A stretch of 7,009 nucleotides of DNA from Leptolyngbya sp. SIO4C1 (GTDB lineage Bacteria > Cyanobacteriota > Cyanobacteriia > Phormidesmidales > Phormidesmidaceae), in contig JAAHIA010000263.1 of assembly GCA_010671975.1 (NCBI GenBank), positions 1 through 7,009 on the forward strand. The letters are read 5' to 3'. The position numbers and the translations under genes were made by a program. Positions 1 to 5,364 of the stretch are shown here, piece after piece; the first letter of the stretch is position 1; each line of letters starts with the position of its first letter. The notes beneath the pieces are model-generated. The model was not told the origin of the DNA. It saw nothing but the letters and a program-made list of their open reading frames with translations, and ran no database searches.

Positions 1-76
1 CTCGTCTAGCTTGAACCACATCGCAATGCTGCGCTGTGAGTGCTTACCCCTGTTGATATACTTCGAGCTAGACGAG
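1..76. repeat. 15-bp imperfect inverted repeat bounding an inverted LamG-coding segment
   Basis: Positions 1-15 (CTCGTCTAGCTTGAA) and 62-76 (TTCGAGCTAGACGAG) are reverse complements with one mismatch, 46 bp apart. Read on the minus strand from 60 to 1, the block is fully open and encodes YINRGKHSQRSIAMWFKLDE, the standard beginning of a LamG domain. Joined to position 77 (TDSGQKQVLYEEG) it gives a seamless LamG sequence. Flipping 1-76 therefore restores the domain. The sequence shows the inversion; whether it exists in the cell or arose in library preparation or assembly cannot be told from here. Confidence 0.85.
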
Positions 77-517
77 ACAGACAGTGGCCAAAAGCAGGTG
101 CTTTACGAAGAAGGCGCTGGCTCACGCGGCCTAAATCTCTATGTTGATAACGATCGTCTGTATGTCGGTGGATGGAATACGCCTAGCAAAGAAAGCGGCT
201 GGTCAGGCACCTGGCTGAGCACGGATAAAATTTCGGCCAATAAGTGGCACCATGTCACGCTCGTGCTAGACGGTGGCCGCTCGGTTAGCGACGATGCGCT
301 GCGTGGCTATCTCGATGGTCAAGCGTTTGGCAGCGGCGAGGGCTCAATGCTCTGGAGCCACGGTCGCGGTATTGGGCTAGGCAGCATCAATCGCGGCACG
401 CGCTTCCATGATGGGGCTGCCAGAGGCAGCTACGGACTAGCCGGTGCGCTCGACGAGGTGATGATTCTCAACAGCGCGCTCGACGACAGCCAGGTGCGAT
501 CGCTCGCCGCCGCCTGA
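11..517 (+). CDS. LamG/concanavalin A-like lectin domain protein, 3' part with disrupted 5' end
   Basis: From position 62 the frame reads as a LamG-type (concanavalin A-like jelly-roll) domain: FELDETDSGQKQVLYEEG, then RGLNLYVDNDRLYVGGWN, WSGTWLST, KWHHVTLVLDG, a GYLDGQ turn, GLGSINRGTRFHDG and the closing LAGALDEVMILNSAL strand. These are family hallmarks of secreted or surface proteins that bind glycans or other proteins, often as one domain of a large protein. The stop is at 515-517, so this is the C-terminal end. The nominal TTG start at 11 is not a real start: residues 1-17 (NHIAMLRCECLPLLI) do not fit the fold and come from DNA inverted relative to the domain (see the repeat at 1-76). 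The true gene must begin upstream of this window. The domain family is clear; the whole-protein function is not knowable here. Confidence 0.8.
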   Translation: MNHIAMLRCECLPLLIYFELDETDSGQKQVLYEEGAGSRGLNLYVDNDRLYVGGWNTPSKESGWSGTWLSTDKISANKWHHVTLVLDGGRSVSDDALRGYLDGQAFGSGEGSMLWSHGRGIGLGSINRGTRFHDGAARGSYGLAGALDEVMILNSALDDSQVRSLAAA

Positions 518-558
518 TCGCTTATTCAGCTTTCAAACGTTCACACTCCACACATGGC

Positions 559-587
559 AGCGCTGCTTTCACGAGCAGCGCTTTTTT
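559..587 (+). terminator. Rho-independent terminator of the LamG gene
   Basis: A perfect 9-bp stem, AGCGCTGCT (559-567) and AGCAGCGCT (574-582), encloses a 6-nt loop TTCACG and runs straight into T6 (582-587). It lies 42 bp after the LamG stop codon. There is no T tract in the other direction, so it should act on the + strand only. Confidence 0.9.
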
Positions 588-592
588 CTGCC

Positions 593-895
593 TCAATAAG
601 TTTTGCTGGCCTGATCGACGTAGCACCATAGCCACTGCTCTCCAAGTTCAGCAGAGCTCATCACTGGATGGCCCGTTTCCTGATAGTGATGCTGCGCGTG
701 CTGATGCTTAGATGAATTGCAACACAGCATTTTGCCACAGCTTTGACAAATGCGTAGATGCACCCAGGTACCGCCGATTTTGATGCATTCTTCACAGCGA
801 AAAACCGGATAGTTGGCCTTAGAAATCAATGTTTCTGAAGTGATCGAGTCGAGATGCTGGCAGCTCATACAGACCCAAAATTCATTGAGTCTCAT
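593..895 (-). CDS. Small UBP-type zinc finger protein
   Basis: This is a 100-residue stand-alone ZnF-UBP domain. Visible in order are CxH (C12, H14, in SCQHLD), CEEC (C34, C37), the GGTWVHLRIC block with CxxC (C50, C53), CC (C58, C59), the histidines of KHQHAQHH (H64-H70), GHPV (H76) and the family ending WLWCYVD (88-94). In eukaryotes such domains bind the free C-terminus of ubiquitin. Small bacterial versions are common, but I know of no established role for them. The N-terminal WVCMSC adds one cysteine (C9) beyond the usual ligands. The protein has no signal peptide or membrane segment, so it is likely cytoplasmic. The ATG start at 895 has no clear Shine-Dalgarno. The gene is 44 bp downstream of the pseudopilin-like gene and on the same strand, so it may be the last cistron of that transcript. 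The domain assignment is firm; the function is unknown. Confidence 0.88.
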   Translation of the reverse strand: MRLNEFWVCMSCQHLDSITSETLISKANYPVFRCEECIKIGGTWVHLRICQSCGKMLCCNSSKHQHAQHHYQETGHPVMSSAELGEQWLWCYVDQASKTY

Positions 896-896
896 T

Positions 897-909
897 CTGT
901 CGGTGACAG
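897..909 (-). promoter_or_regulatory. Small hairpin abutting the UBP-finger start codon
   Basis: CTGTC-ACC-GACAG on the minus strand forms a perfect 5-bp stem with a 3-nt loop, ending one base before the ATG at 895. It occupies the place of a ribosome binding site and could dampen initiation. It is short enough to be chance, and no uridine tract follows, so it is not a terminator. Confidence 0.2.
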
Positions 910-939
910 CGTCAGACTAAATAAAACTAACAGGATTTT

Positions 940-1395
940 TTAATAAAAGCGGTTGGGCAGGTCTGCCACATCCAGCTCAAAGCAGTGGCGACCCATAGGA
1001 TGCTCCCACTGCTCTGCTTCGGGATTGCGATTGCGCAGCGGATAGGTACTGCTATCGGTCTCGAAGGTGGCACAGAGCTCGTAGATCTGCGCGCTCAGTC
1101 GCATGTATTCATAGGGCCGATCGGTAATGGGGTCGCGGCGCTGCTGAATGCTGTCGAGATTGTCTGGCAGCGTAAAGTCACTTTGCTCCTCGGCTCGCCA
1201 GTGCAGCTCTTGCGCAATGCTCTGCAGGTCGCTAAGGCGCTGTCGATCAGAGGCGATCGCTCGCTGACGACCGGGCGTTCCTAAAATCCAAAAGCCAGCC
1301 ACGATGCCGCTCACCACAGCCAGCGTGGCAACCGTAGCAAAGGCTTTCTCGAATACGTGATTGACAGCGCGATCAGAGATGCGATCAGAAGTCAT
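940..1395 (-). CDS. One-helix pseudopilin-like membrane protein, partner of the DUF5671 protein
   Basis: This is a 151-residue protein with a single hydrophobic helix (about residues 18-38, AFATVATLAVVSGIVAGFWI) and a soluble remainder. The latter starts with a helix rich in R/Q/L (43-70) followed by RRDPITDRPYEYMRLSAQIYELCATF (86-111) and WEHPMGRHCFELDV (130-143). The D-P-x-T-x-x-P-Y-E-Y stretch and ELCATF resemble the C-terminal sheet of GspG-like pseudopilins, although there is no type IV prepilin peptidase site. C108 and C138 could form an extracytoplasmic disulfide. I chose the ATG at 1395 because it overlaps the upstream stop as ATGA, giving translational coupling. An in-frame upstream start would bury 50 bp in the preceding gene. 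Proteins with this YELCATF...GRHCFELD pattern are, to my recollection, often encoded next to DUF5671 genes. The function is unknown. Confidence 0.75.
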   Translation of the reverse strand: MTSDRISDRAVNHVFEKAFATVATLAVVSGIVAGFWILGTPGRQRAIASDRQRLSDLQSIAQELHWRAEEQSDFTLPDNLDSIQQRRDPITDRPYEYMRLSAQIYELCATFETDSSTYPLRNRNPEAEQWEHPMGRHCFELDVADLPNRFY

Positions 1396-2072
1396 GATAA
1401 AACCCGAGTGGAACGAGGACGCCGCTTCAGCCAGGCGGAGTAGTACCACAGCACGCCGCCGTCGATGACCAGCACCACCAGTACTTTAAAAACAAAGCGC
1501 AGGGTAAGTTCTCCCTGTAGAAACGACGCTAGAAAGGCAATCAGCGTGCCAATGCCGATGAGCGCAGTAATCAGCAGCGTCAAATTCGTCAGCCACTGAC
1601 GCACGCCTGAGTAGTTCTTATGACGATAGGTGGCCAGCTCTTTGAGAATCTGACGCATCGCCAGCAGATAGACCGGATAGGCTACAATCAGGCGCGCCAG
1701 ACAAAACGCCACCTGCCAGGAGGGGTTACCGTAGCTGCGATCTAAAGCATCCGGAATGAAATGATCGATAAAGATAAAGGCCATTTCACCCAGCGCCTGG
1801 GTCCAAAGCGCCAGGGTTAAAAACGACAGCAAATAGATAAACGCATCGCGAGCGGCCTCGCCCGCGCCGCCGGCCGGTGCAGGAATCGGTCTACCCAGCA
1901 GCCGCTCATACACGTCATAAAAGGCGCGTTCAATTTCTCGCTGCGGCCAGCCAAAGCTGCGCAGCAGCTTGCTGATAAATTCATCGGAGGTGCCTTCGGC
2001 GCGGGCGGCTTCGATAAACTGAACCAGCTCATCGCGCGAGTCGGGCGGCAGATTTGCAGCAGGTCTAGCCAT
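1392..2072 (-). CDS. DUF5671-type multi-pass membrane protein
   Basis: This is a 226-residue protein in two parts. The N-terminal 60 residues are soluble and helical (DSRDELVQFIEAARAEG, ISKLLRSFGWPQREIERAF), resembling the small helical bundle with a GW turn that precedes many DUF5671 domains. A Pro/Gly/Ala linker (about 62-74) leads to the membrane part with about four helices: near 78-98 (AFIYLLSFLTLALW), 120-145 (QVAFCLARLIVAYPVYLL), 158-185 (LTLLITALIGIGTLIAFLAS) and 190-216 (VFKVLVVLVIDGGVLWYY). The C-terminus is short and basic. I took the ATG at 2072; a TTG two codons upstream is possible, and neither has a clear Shine-Dalgarno. The stop overlaps the next gene's start by 4 bp, so the two products probably work together in the membrane. 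hisS ends 111 bp upstream. No biochemical role is known to me. Confidence 0.75.
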   Translation of the reverse strand: MARPAANLPPDSRDELVQFIEAARAEGTSDEFISKLLRSFGWPQREIERAFYDVYERLLGRPIPAPAGGAGEAARDAFIYLLSFLTLALWTQALGEMAFIFIDHFIPDALDRSYGNPSWQVAFCLARLIVAYPVYLLAMRQILKELATYRHKNYSGVRQWLTNLTLLITALIGIGTLIAFLASFLQGELTLRFVFKVLVVLVIDGGVLWYYSAWLKRRPRSTRVLS

Positions 2073-2082
2073 AGGCAACAGC

Positions 2083-2095
2083 GGCTGATACAGCC
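2083..2095 (-). promoter_or_regulatory. Small hairpin in the leader of the DUF5671 gene
   Basis: On the minus strand GGCTG-TAT-CAGCC is a perfect 5-bp stem with a 3-nt loop, ending 10 bases before the ATG at 2072. It has no T tract, so it is not an intrinsic terminator of hisS. It would sit over the ribosome landing site. It may be chance. Confidence 0.2.
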
Positions 2096-2129
2096 TGAGT
2101 AGACTGCTTTTACGGTACCACCGAGGTCA

Positions 2130-2137
2130 GCGATCGC
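2130..2137. repeat. HIP1 palindrome GCGATCGC (one of six)
   Basis: This is the only copy of the octamer lying between genes (hisS and DUF5671). The other exact copies I see are at 496-503, 1253-1260, 3028-3035, 4449-4456 and 6600-6607, all inside coding regions. Six copies in 7 kb is far above the chance rate of about one per 65 kb and is a known signature of many cyanobacterial genomes. Confidence 0.9.
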
Positions 2138-2183
2138 AGCTTCTAGCAGACAGTTTGTTACGCAAGCGGTGAACCCTGAGCTA

Positions 2184-3470
2184 TTAGCCAGCCGCTTCTG
2201 GAGTTTGGGCCGCTTGCAGCAGCTGACTCAGCTGACCTAGCAGGTCAACCTGCGCGAGCTCAATCTGTTCACCAGAGCTCAGCCATTTGAGCTGCACGGT
2301 GCCGGCAGCGGCCTCGGCATCCCCTAAAATCAGACAGGCGGCAGCACCGCTGCGATCGGCGCGCTTAAACTGTTTGCCAAAGGCGCTGCCGCTGAGGTCG
2401 ACCTCGACGCGGGCACTGCCGTGACGCAGCTTCTGAGCCAGCAGGGTGGCGGCCGGCTCGGCTTTTTCACCCCGGGAGACCAAGTAAAAGTCAAGCGTCG
2501 CCGCTGGGGACGGCTGCAGCTGCTGCAGCAGAATTGTCAGCCGCTCTAGCCCAATCGCAAAGCCAATGGCTGGCGTATCGGGTCCTCCCAGCTGTGCGAC
2601 CAGCCCGTCGTAGCGACCGCCGCCGCAGACGGTCGCCTGCGCCCCCAAATCGGCAGACTGAATTTCAAAAGCCGTATGCGTGTAGTAGTCTAATCCGCGC
2701 ACCAGACGCGGGTTGATGCTAAAGGCAATACCCAGATCGCTAAGCTGCTGCTGCACCTGGTCAAAGTGGCGCTGCGAGTCGTCACTGAGGTAGTCGAGCA
2801 AGCTCGGCGCAGCTTGAATCACAGCCTGCGTCTGAGGATCTTTGCTATCAAGAATTCTCAGCGGATTGCGCGTCAGCCGATCTTGAGAATCGACGTCAAG
2901 GTCAGCTTTATGAGCGCTGAGGTAGTCTACCAGCGCTTCGCGATAGCGCTGTCGATCATCGCCGCTGCCCACCGAGTTGAGATCGAGCGTGAGCGACTTA
3001 AGCCCTAGGGCTTGAAGAATGTCAGTTGCGATCGCAATCACCTCTACATCAGCGCGCGGATCGCGACTGCCCAAAATCTCGACATCTAGCTGATGAAACT
3101 GACGCTGCCGCCCGGCCTGCGGGCGCTCATAGCGAAACGCTGGCCCCATATGCCACAGCCGCTGCACGCCGCCTTCGGCAAACAGCTTGTTCTCAATAAA
3201 GGCGCGCACTAGCCCAGCCGTGATTTCCGGCCGCAGCGTGATCGAGCGGCCGCCGCGATCTTCAAAGGTGTACATCTCTTTGCCGACCACGTCCGTCGCT
3301 TCGCCAATGCCGCGCGCGAACAGCTCTGTTTGCTCAAAGATTGGCGGACGAATTTCACGGTAGGCGGCTCGAGCCAGCACCGCGCTAGCAGTGGTCTCAA
3401 CCTGCTGCCACAGGCCAACTTCTTCCGGCAGCAGATCGCGCGTGCCTCGAATAGCTTGAATCTTGCTCAT
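2184..3470 (-). CDS. hisS: Histidyl-tRNA synthetase
   Basis: This enzyme charges tRNA-His with histidine using ATP in the cytoplasm; it is a class II synthetase acting as a dimer. Its 428 residues match the family length. Visible are the N-terminal RGTRDLLPEE (8-17), the motif 1 region IRPPIFEQTELFARGIG (40-56), TLRPEITAG (78-86), motif 2 with FRYERPQAGRQRQFHQ (112-127), the histidine-specific LVRGLDYYTHTAFE (256-269), CGGGRYDGL (282-290) and motif 3 GFAIGLERL (303-311). An anticodon-binding domain fills about 328-415. Having both histidine motifs and the anticodon domain separates it from HisZ, the paralogue that regulates ATP phosphoribosyltransferase. It starts at the ATG at 3470 and ends in tandem stops (TAA then TAG). 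The PedR-like gene ends 29 bp upstream on the same strand, so read-through from that promoter is likely. Confidence 0.97.
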   Translation of the reverse strand: MSKIQAIRGTRDLLPEEVGLWQQVETTASAVLARAAYREIRPPIFEQTELFARGIGEATDVVGKEMYTFEDRGGRSITLRPEITAGLVRAFIENKLFAEGGVQRLWHMGPAFRYERPQAGRQRQFHQLDVEILGSRDPRADVEVIAIATDILQALGLKSLTLDLNSVGSGDDRQRYREALVDYLSAHKADLDVDSQDRLTRNPLRILDSKDPQTQAVIQAAPSLLDYLSDDSQRHFDQVQQQLSDLGIAFSINPRLVRGLDYYTHTAFEIQSADLGAQATVCGGGRYDGLVAQLGGPDTPAIGFAIGLERLTILLQQLQPSPAATLDFYLVSRGEKAEPAATLLAQKLRHGSARVEVDLSGSAFGKQFKRADRSGAAACLILGDAEAAAGTVQLKWLSSGEQIELAQVDLLGQLSQLLQAAQTPEAAG

Positions 3471-3499
3471 TAGCGTCGTAAAAAATGGACGTCGTCGCC

Positions 3500-3787
3500 T
3501 TATGCTGTCGTGTCTTGCTCGTCAGACTGCGGCAGCGCACAGCAGTTGACATCATCAATGCAGACCTTGCCTGATTGCAGCGCCCAGCGAAACAGCTCAA
3601 CACGGTTGCCCGTCGCCGTCTTGGTCAAAATATTACTGATGTGGTTATCCACCGTTCGCTTACTAATCTCAAGCCGGTCTGAAATCTCTTGATTAGTTAA
3701 GCCAGCGGCAACCAGTTCAACAATCTGGAGCTCTCGGTCCGAAAGATTGCCCTGAACGTGCGCTTGAGGAAACTGCTCGCCTGACAT
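3500..3787 (-). CDS. pedR: Small LuxR-family transcriptional regulator, PedR-like
   Basis: This is a 95-residue protein consisting almost only of a GerE/LuxR helix-turn-helix: LSDRELQIVELVAAGLTNQEI (15-35), then SDRLEISKRTVDNHISNILTKT (36-57) with the recognition helix around KRTVDNHISNI. There is no receiver domain. After it comes RVELFRWALQSGKVCIDDVNCC with cysteines at 76, 82 and 83. This layout matches PedR of Synechocystis (Ssl0564), a regulator of light-responsive genes whose DNA binding is controlled by the redox state of a C-terminal cysteine, linked to thioredoxin and photosynthetic electron flow. That mechanism is established for the Synechocystis protein and inferred here. The start is the ATG at 3787; no Shine-Dalgarno is seen. 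It is the first gene of the minus-strand cluster. I am confident in the family and fairly confident in orthology. Confidence 0.87.
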   Translation of the reverse strand: MSGEQFPQAHVQGNLSDRELQIVELVAAGLTNQEISDRLEISKRTVDNHISNILTKTATGNRVELFRWALQSGKVCIDDVNCCALPQSDEQDTTA

Positions 3788-3788
3788 A

Positions 3789-3812
3789 GGTCTAAAAAGG
3801 AGTCTAAGAAGG
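3789..3812 (-). repeat. 12-bp tandem direct repeat in the pedR leader
   Basis: On the + strand GGTCTAAAAAGG (3789-3800) is followed directly by AGTCTAAGAAGG (3801-3812), 10 of 12 bases identical. The pair sits immediately upstream of the PedR start codon. Direct repeats one helical turn apart can bind a regulator, but no binding protein can be named from the sequence. Confidence 0.45.
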
Positions 3813-3818
3813 AATTGG

Positions 3819-3847
3819 GGTATAGTGGCGCTAATGCAAGCTGACCA
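3819..3847 (-). promoter_or_regulatory. Weak candidate promoter for pedR-hisS
   Basis: On the minus strand TGGTCA (3847-3842) and TATACC (3824-3819) are separated by 17 bp, each matching 4 of 6 sigma-70 consensus bases. The start of transcription would fall near 3812, within or just before the tandem repeat in the leader. The match is weak and the call rests mainly on spacing and location. Confidence 0.25.
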
Positions 3848-3922
3848 TAGAACCTCTGATGCAGGACTGCTCCCTCGCTGTAAGAGCGCAATCAGTCAGA
3901 TAAAGCTGAATCAGATGAGTAT

Positions 3923-3952
3923 GTATGCTTAGCATACTTAAATGATAATCAT
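3923..3952. promoter_or_regulatory. Two adjacent palindromes in the pedR/DUF4168 divergent region, candidate operator
   Basis: GTATGC-TTA-GCATAC (3923-3937) is a perfect 6-3-6 inverted repeat. Four bases on, ATGAT-A-ATCAT (3942-3952) is a perfect 5-1-5 palindrome, identical to the centre of the Fur-box consensus GATAATGATAATCATTATC; the outer bases agree poorly (about 13 of 19 overall). GATAAT (3944-3949) inside the second palindrome is also a plausible -10 hexamer for the DUF4168 gene, without a clear -35. A repressor bound here would cover that promoter. Iron control is a guess. Confidence 0.4.
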
Positions 3953-3988
3953 ATACGAGCCGGCCGTTCATGAAATTTTTCTCTATAT

Positions 3989-3992
3989 AGGA
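3989..3992 (+). promoter_or_regulatory. Shine-Dalgarno deciding the GTG start of the DUF4168 gene
   Basis: AGGA lies 5 bases upstream of the GTG at 3998, the usual distance. It supports the GTG over the later in-frame TTG codons at 4022 and 4034 and so decides the long N-terminal region of the protein. It is the clearest ribosome binding site in the window. Confidence 0.65.
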
Positions 3993-3997
3993 AAAAA

Positions 3998-4489
3998 GTG
4001 AAGATCTTATCCACCAATCGATTGACTCTAGGCTTGTCTAGCCAGCGGCTAACGCAGGGACTAAGGCAGGGGCTAAGGCATGAGCTAAAACAGGGGGGCA
4101 AGCTGCTAGCAGCGCTCAGCCTGATGCTGAGCCTTTGGCTGGCCTACCCGACGCTGAGCTGGGCAGCAGAACCGGTACCCGCAGAACCGGTACCTGCGGA
4201 GCCGGCAGTCACCAAAACTACCGATATTCCTTCTGAGAAGATTGCGCAGTTTGCGCGAGCCTATGTGCAGATAGTGACGCTCATTGGCAATCGAGCCTCC
4301 GAGCTACAAACCGCCGAAACCGAGGCCGAATCGCTCAAGGTAGAGCAGTCAATTCAGGCAGAGGCCTTTCGTTTGATGCAGGCCAATGAGCTAGAAGTCG
4401 ACGAATATCTGCAGCTTTTGGGGCTGGCAAACCAGGACGCTGATTTTCGCGATCGCATCCTGGCCGAAATTGAGAGCGCAGCCCCTTAA
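3998..4489 (+). CDS. Secreted DUF4168 domain protein
   Basis: This is a 163-residue protein. Residues 1-34 form a long basic N-region. A hydrophobic stretch follows (36-55, LLAALSLMLSLWLAYPTLSW), with a likely signal peptidase I site after SWA56. Next come a proline-rich repeat AEPVPAEPVPAEPAV (57-71) and the DUF4168 domain (about 76-160): PSEKIAQFARAYVQIVTLI, then AETEAESLKVEQSIQAEAF, ending EYLQLLGLANQDADFRDRILAEI. The domain is all helical, common in cyanobacteria and of unknown function; the product is probably periplasmic. The GTG start is supported by AGGA at 3989. The N-region is unusually long for a signal peptide and is built from four 12-bp repeats. The gene is divergent from pedR and convergent with cdaA, with 2 bp between stop codons. 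Confidence 0.85.
   Translation: MKILSTNRLTLGLSSQRLTQGLRQGLRHELKQGGKLLAALSLMLSLWLAYPTLSWAAEPVPAEPVPAEPAVTKTTDIPSEKIAQFARAYVQIVTLIGNRASELQTAETEAESLKVEQSIQAEAFRLMQANELEVDEYLQLLGLANQDADFRDRILAEIESAAP
4049..4096 (+). repeat. Four in-frame 12-bp tandem repeats in the signal-peptide N-region
   Basis: The units are CTAACGCAGGGA, CTAAGGCAGGGG, CTAAGGCATGAG and CTAAAACAGGGG, lying end to end and encoding LTQG, LRQG, LRHE and LKQG. The array adds 16 residues, with a net positive charge, in front of the hydrophobic core. Because the unit is a multiple of three, copy number changes would keep the frame. Confidence 0.85.
4166..4210 (+). repeat. Three in-frame 15-bp tandem repeats after the signal cleavage site
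   Basis: GCAGAACCGGTACCC, GCAGAACCGGTACCT and the decayed GCGGAGCCGGCAGTC encode AEPVP, AEPVP and AEPAV. The first two units differ only in the last base, which suggests recent duplication. They form a stiff proline-rich spacer between the signal peptide and the DUF4168 domain. Confidence 0.85.
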
Positions 4490-4491
4490 GG

Positions 4492-5364
4492 CTAGCGCTT
4501 GCGCGATTTCGAGCCCCCCAGCAGCCGTCGCAGAAACTGCCACAGCTGCCCGCTGCGCAGGCTCAGCCGCCGACCAATGCTGCGCAGCTGCGGTGCGACG
4601 GTATCTACCTCAACCGAAGGAGAAAACTTTTCTCGCAGCAGCTCTCTGAGCTTACTGCTGGTGAGCGGTCGATTAAGCTGCCCTTTTTCGGCTACCGAAA
4701 TTGAGCCGGTCTCCTCAGAGACCACAATGCACAGGCAGTTATCCACTCGCTCGGTAATCCCCATTGCGGCCCGGTGTCGGGTACCGAGCTGCCGCGAGGC
4801 CGTCTTTTCAGAAATCGGCAAAATGACGCTGGCAGCAACAATCCGCGAAGCGCGCACTAGCACAGCCCCGTCGTGCAGCAGCGTGCTGGTTTGAAAAATT
4901 GTCTGCAAGAGCTCCTTAGACAGCTCAGCATTCAGCCGCACGCCCGGCACTGAAAAATCACTTTCATCAATTGGGCGATCGGTTTCGAGAATGACTAGCG
5001 CACCCGTTCGATTTTGAGACAGCTCTTTGATAGCATCGACAATCTCATCAATCACACTGTCCGGCTTGGGCGGCGAATTGGTCTGCGGCACAAACAGCTG
5101 CAGAATTTCGCCTCGGCCGAGCTGCTCTAGCAGGCGACGAAATTCGGCCTGCAGCATGAAGGCCATCGCGACAGCTGAGCCAATCACCAAATTGGTCAGC
5201 ACAAAGCTCAGCAGCGCCAGCTCTAAGTGCTGACTTAGCGCGGCGGCCAGCATCAATACGATTAGACCTCGAACCATCCAAAGCGTACGGCGCTCTCCAA
5301 TGACGACGAGCACCATATAGATCAGAATGAGGACCAAACAGATATCGACGACCAGACGCAGCAA
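4492..5364 (-). CDS. cdaA: Diadenylate cyclase, CdaA type
   Basis: This membrane enzyme makes cyclic di-AMP from two ATP. c-di-AMP controls potassium and osmotic balance and cell wall homeostasis. Its 290 residues begin with three hydrophobic helices (about 4-22, 31-48, 50-71) with GERRTLWMVRG between the first two, then QAEFRRLLEQLGRG (72-85). The DAC domain follows at about 105-245 with both catalytic signatures, LHDGA (163-167) and GTRHRAAMG (194-202). The C-terminus is basic. The frame can only start at the TTG at 5364 or later, because a TGA lies two codons upstream. This leaves the N-terminus shorter than I expect; a lost base at the A4 run 5363-5366 may explain it (see findings). The gene follows lysA after 160 bp on the same strand, an order frequent in cyanobacteria. 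Its stop is 2 bp from that of the convergent DUF4168 gene. Confidence 0.95.
   Translation of the reverse strand: MLRLVVDICLVLILIYMVLVVIGERRTLWMVRGLIVLMLAAALSQHLELALLSFVLTNLVIGSAVAMAFMLQAEFRRLLEQLGRGEILQLFVPQTNSPPKPDSVIDEIVDAIKELSQNRTGALVILETDRPIDESDFSVPGVRLNAELSKELLQTIFQTSTLLHDGAVLVRASRIVAASVILPISEKTASRQLGTRHRAAMGITERVDNCLCIVVSEETGSISVAEKGQLNRPLTSSKLRELLREKFSPSVEVDTVAPQLRSIGRRLSLRSGQLWQFLRRLLGGSKSRKR

Noticed and set aside
985..1284. Open + strand frame of 99 codons opposite the pseudopilin-like gene
   Set aside because: It is antisense to a better-supported gene, shows no recognisable domain, and the minus-strand gene has the ATGA coupling and family motifs.
1817..2032. Minus-strand frame within the DUF5671 gene
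   Set aside because: It is a shifted frame of the same region; the DUF5671 frame carries the membrane helices and helical N-terminal part.
2184..3470. HisZ (regulatory subunit paralogue) as alternative for hisS
   Set aside because: The histidine-specific motifs and the C-terminal anticodon-binding domain are all present.
3697..3891. 64-codon minus-strand frame over the pedR start and leader
   Set aside because: It overlaps the LuxR helix-turn-helix out of frame, and has no domain and no ribosome binding site.
4049..4210. CRISPR-like array
   Set aside because: The units are contiguous 12- and 15-mers inside a reading frame, without spacers.
4499..4894. 131-codon + strand frame opposite cdaA
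   Set aside because: It is the complement of the conserved diadenylate cyclase domain, with Ser/Arg-rich composition typical of antisense frames.
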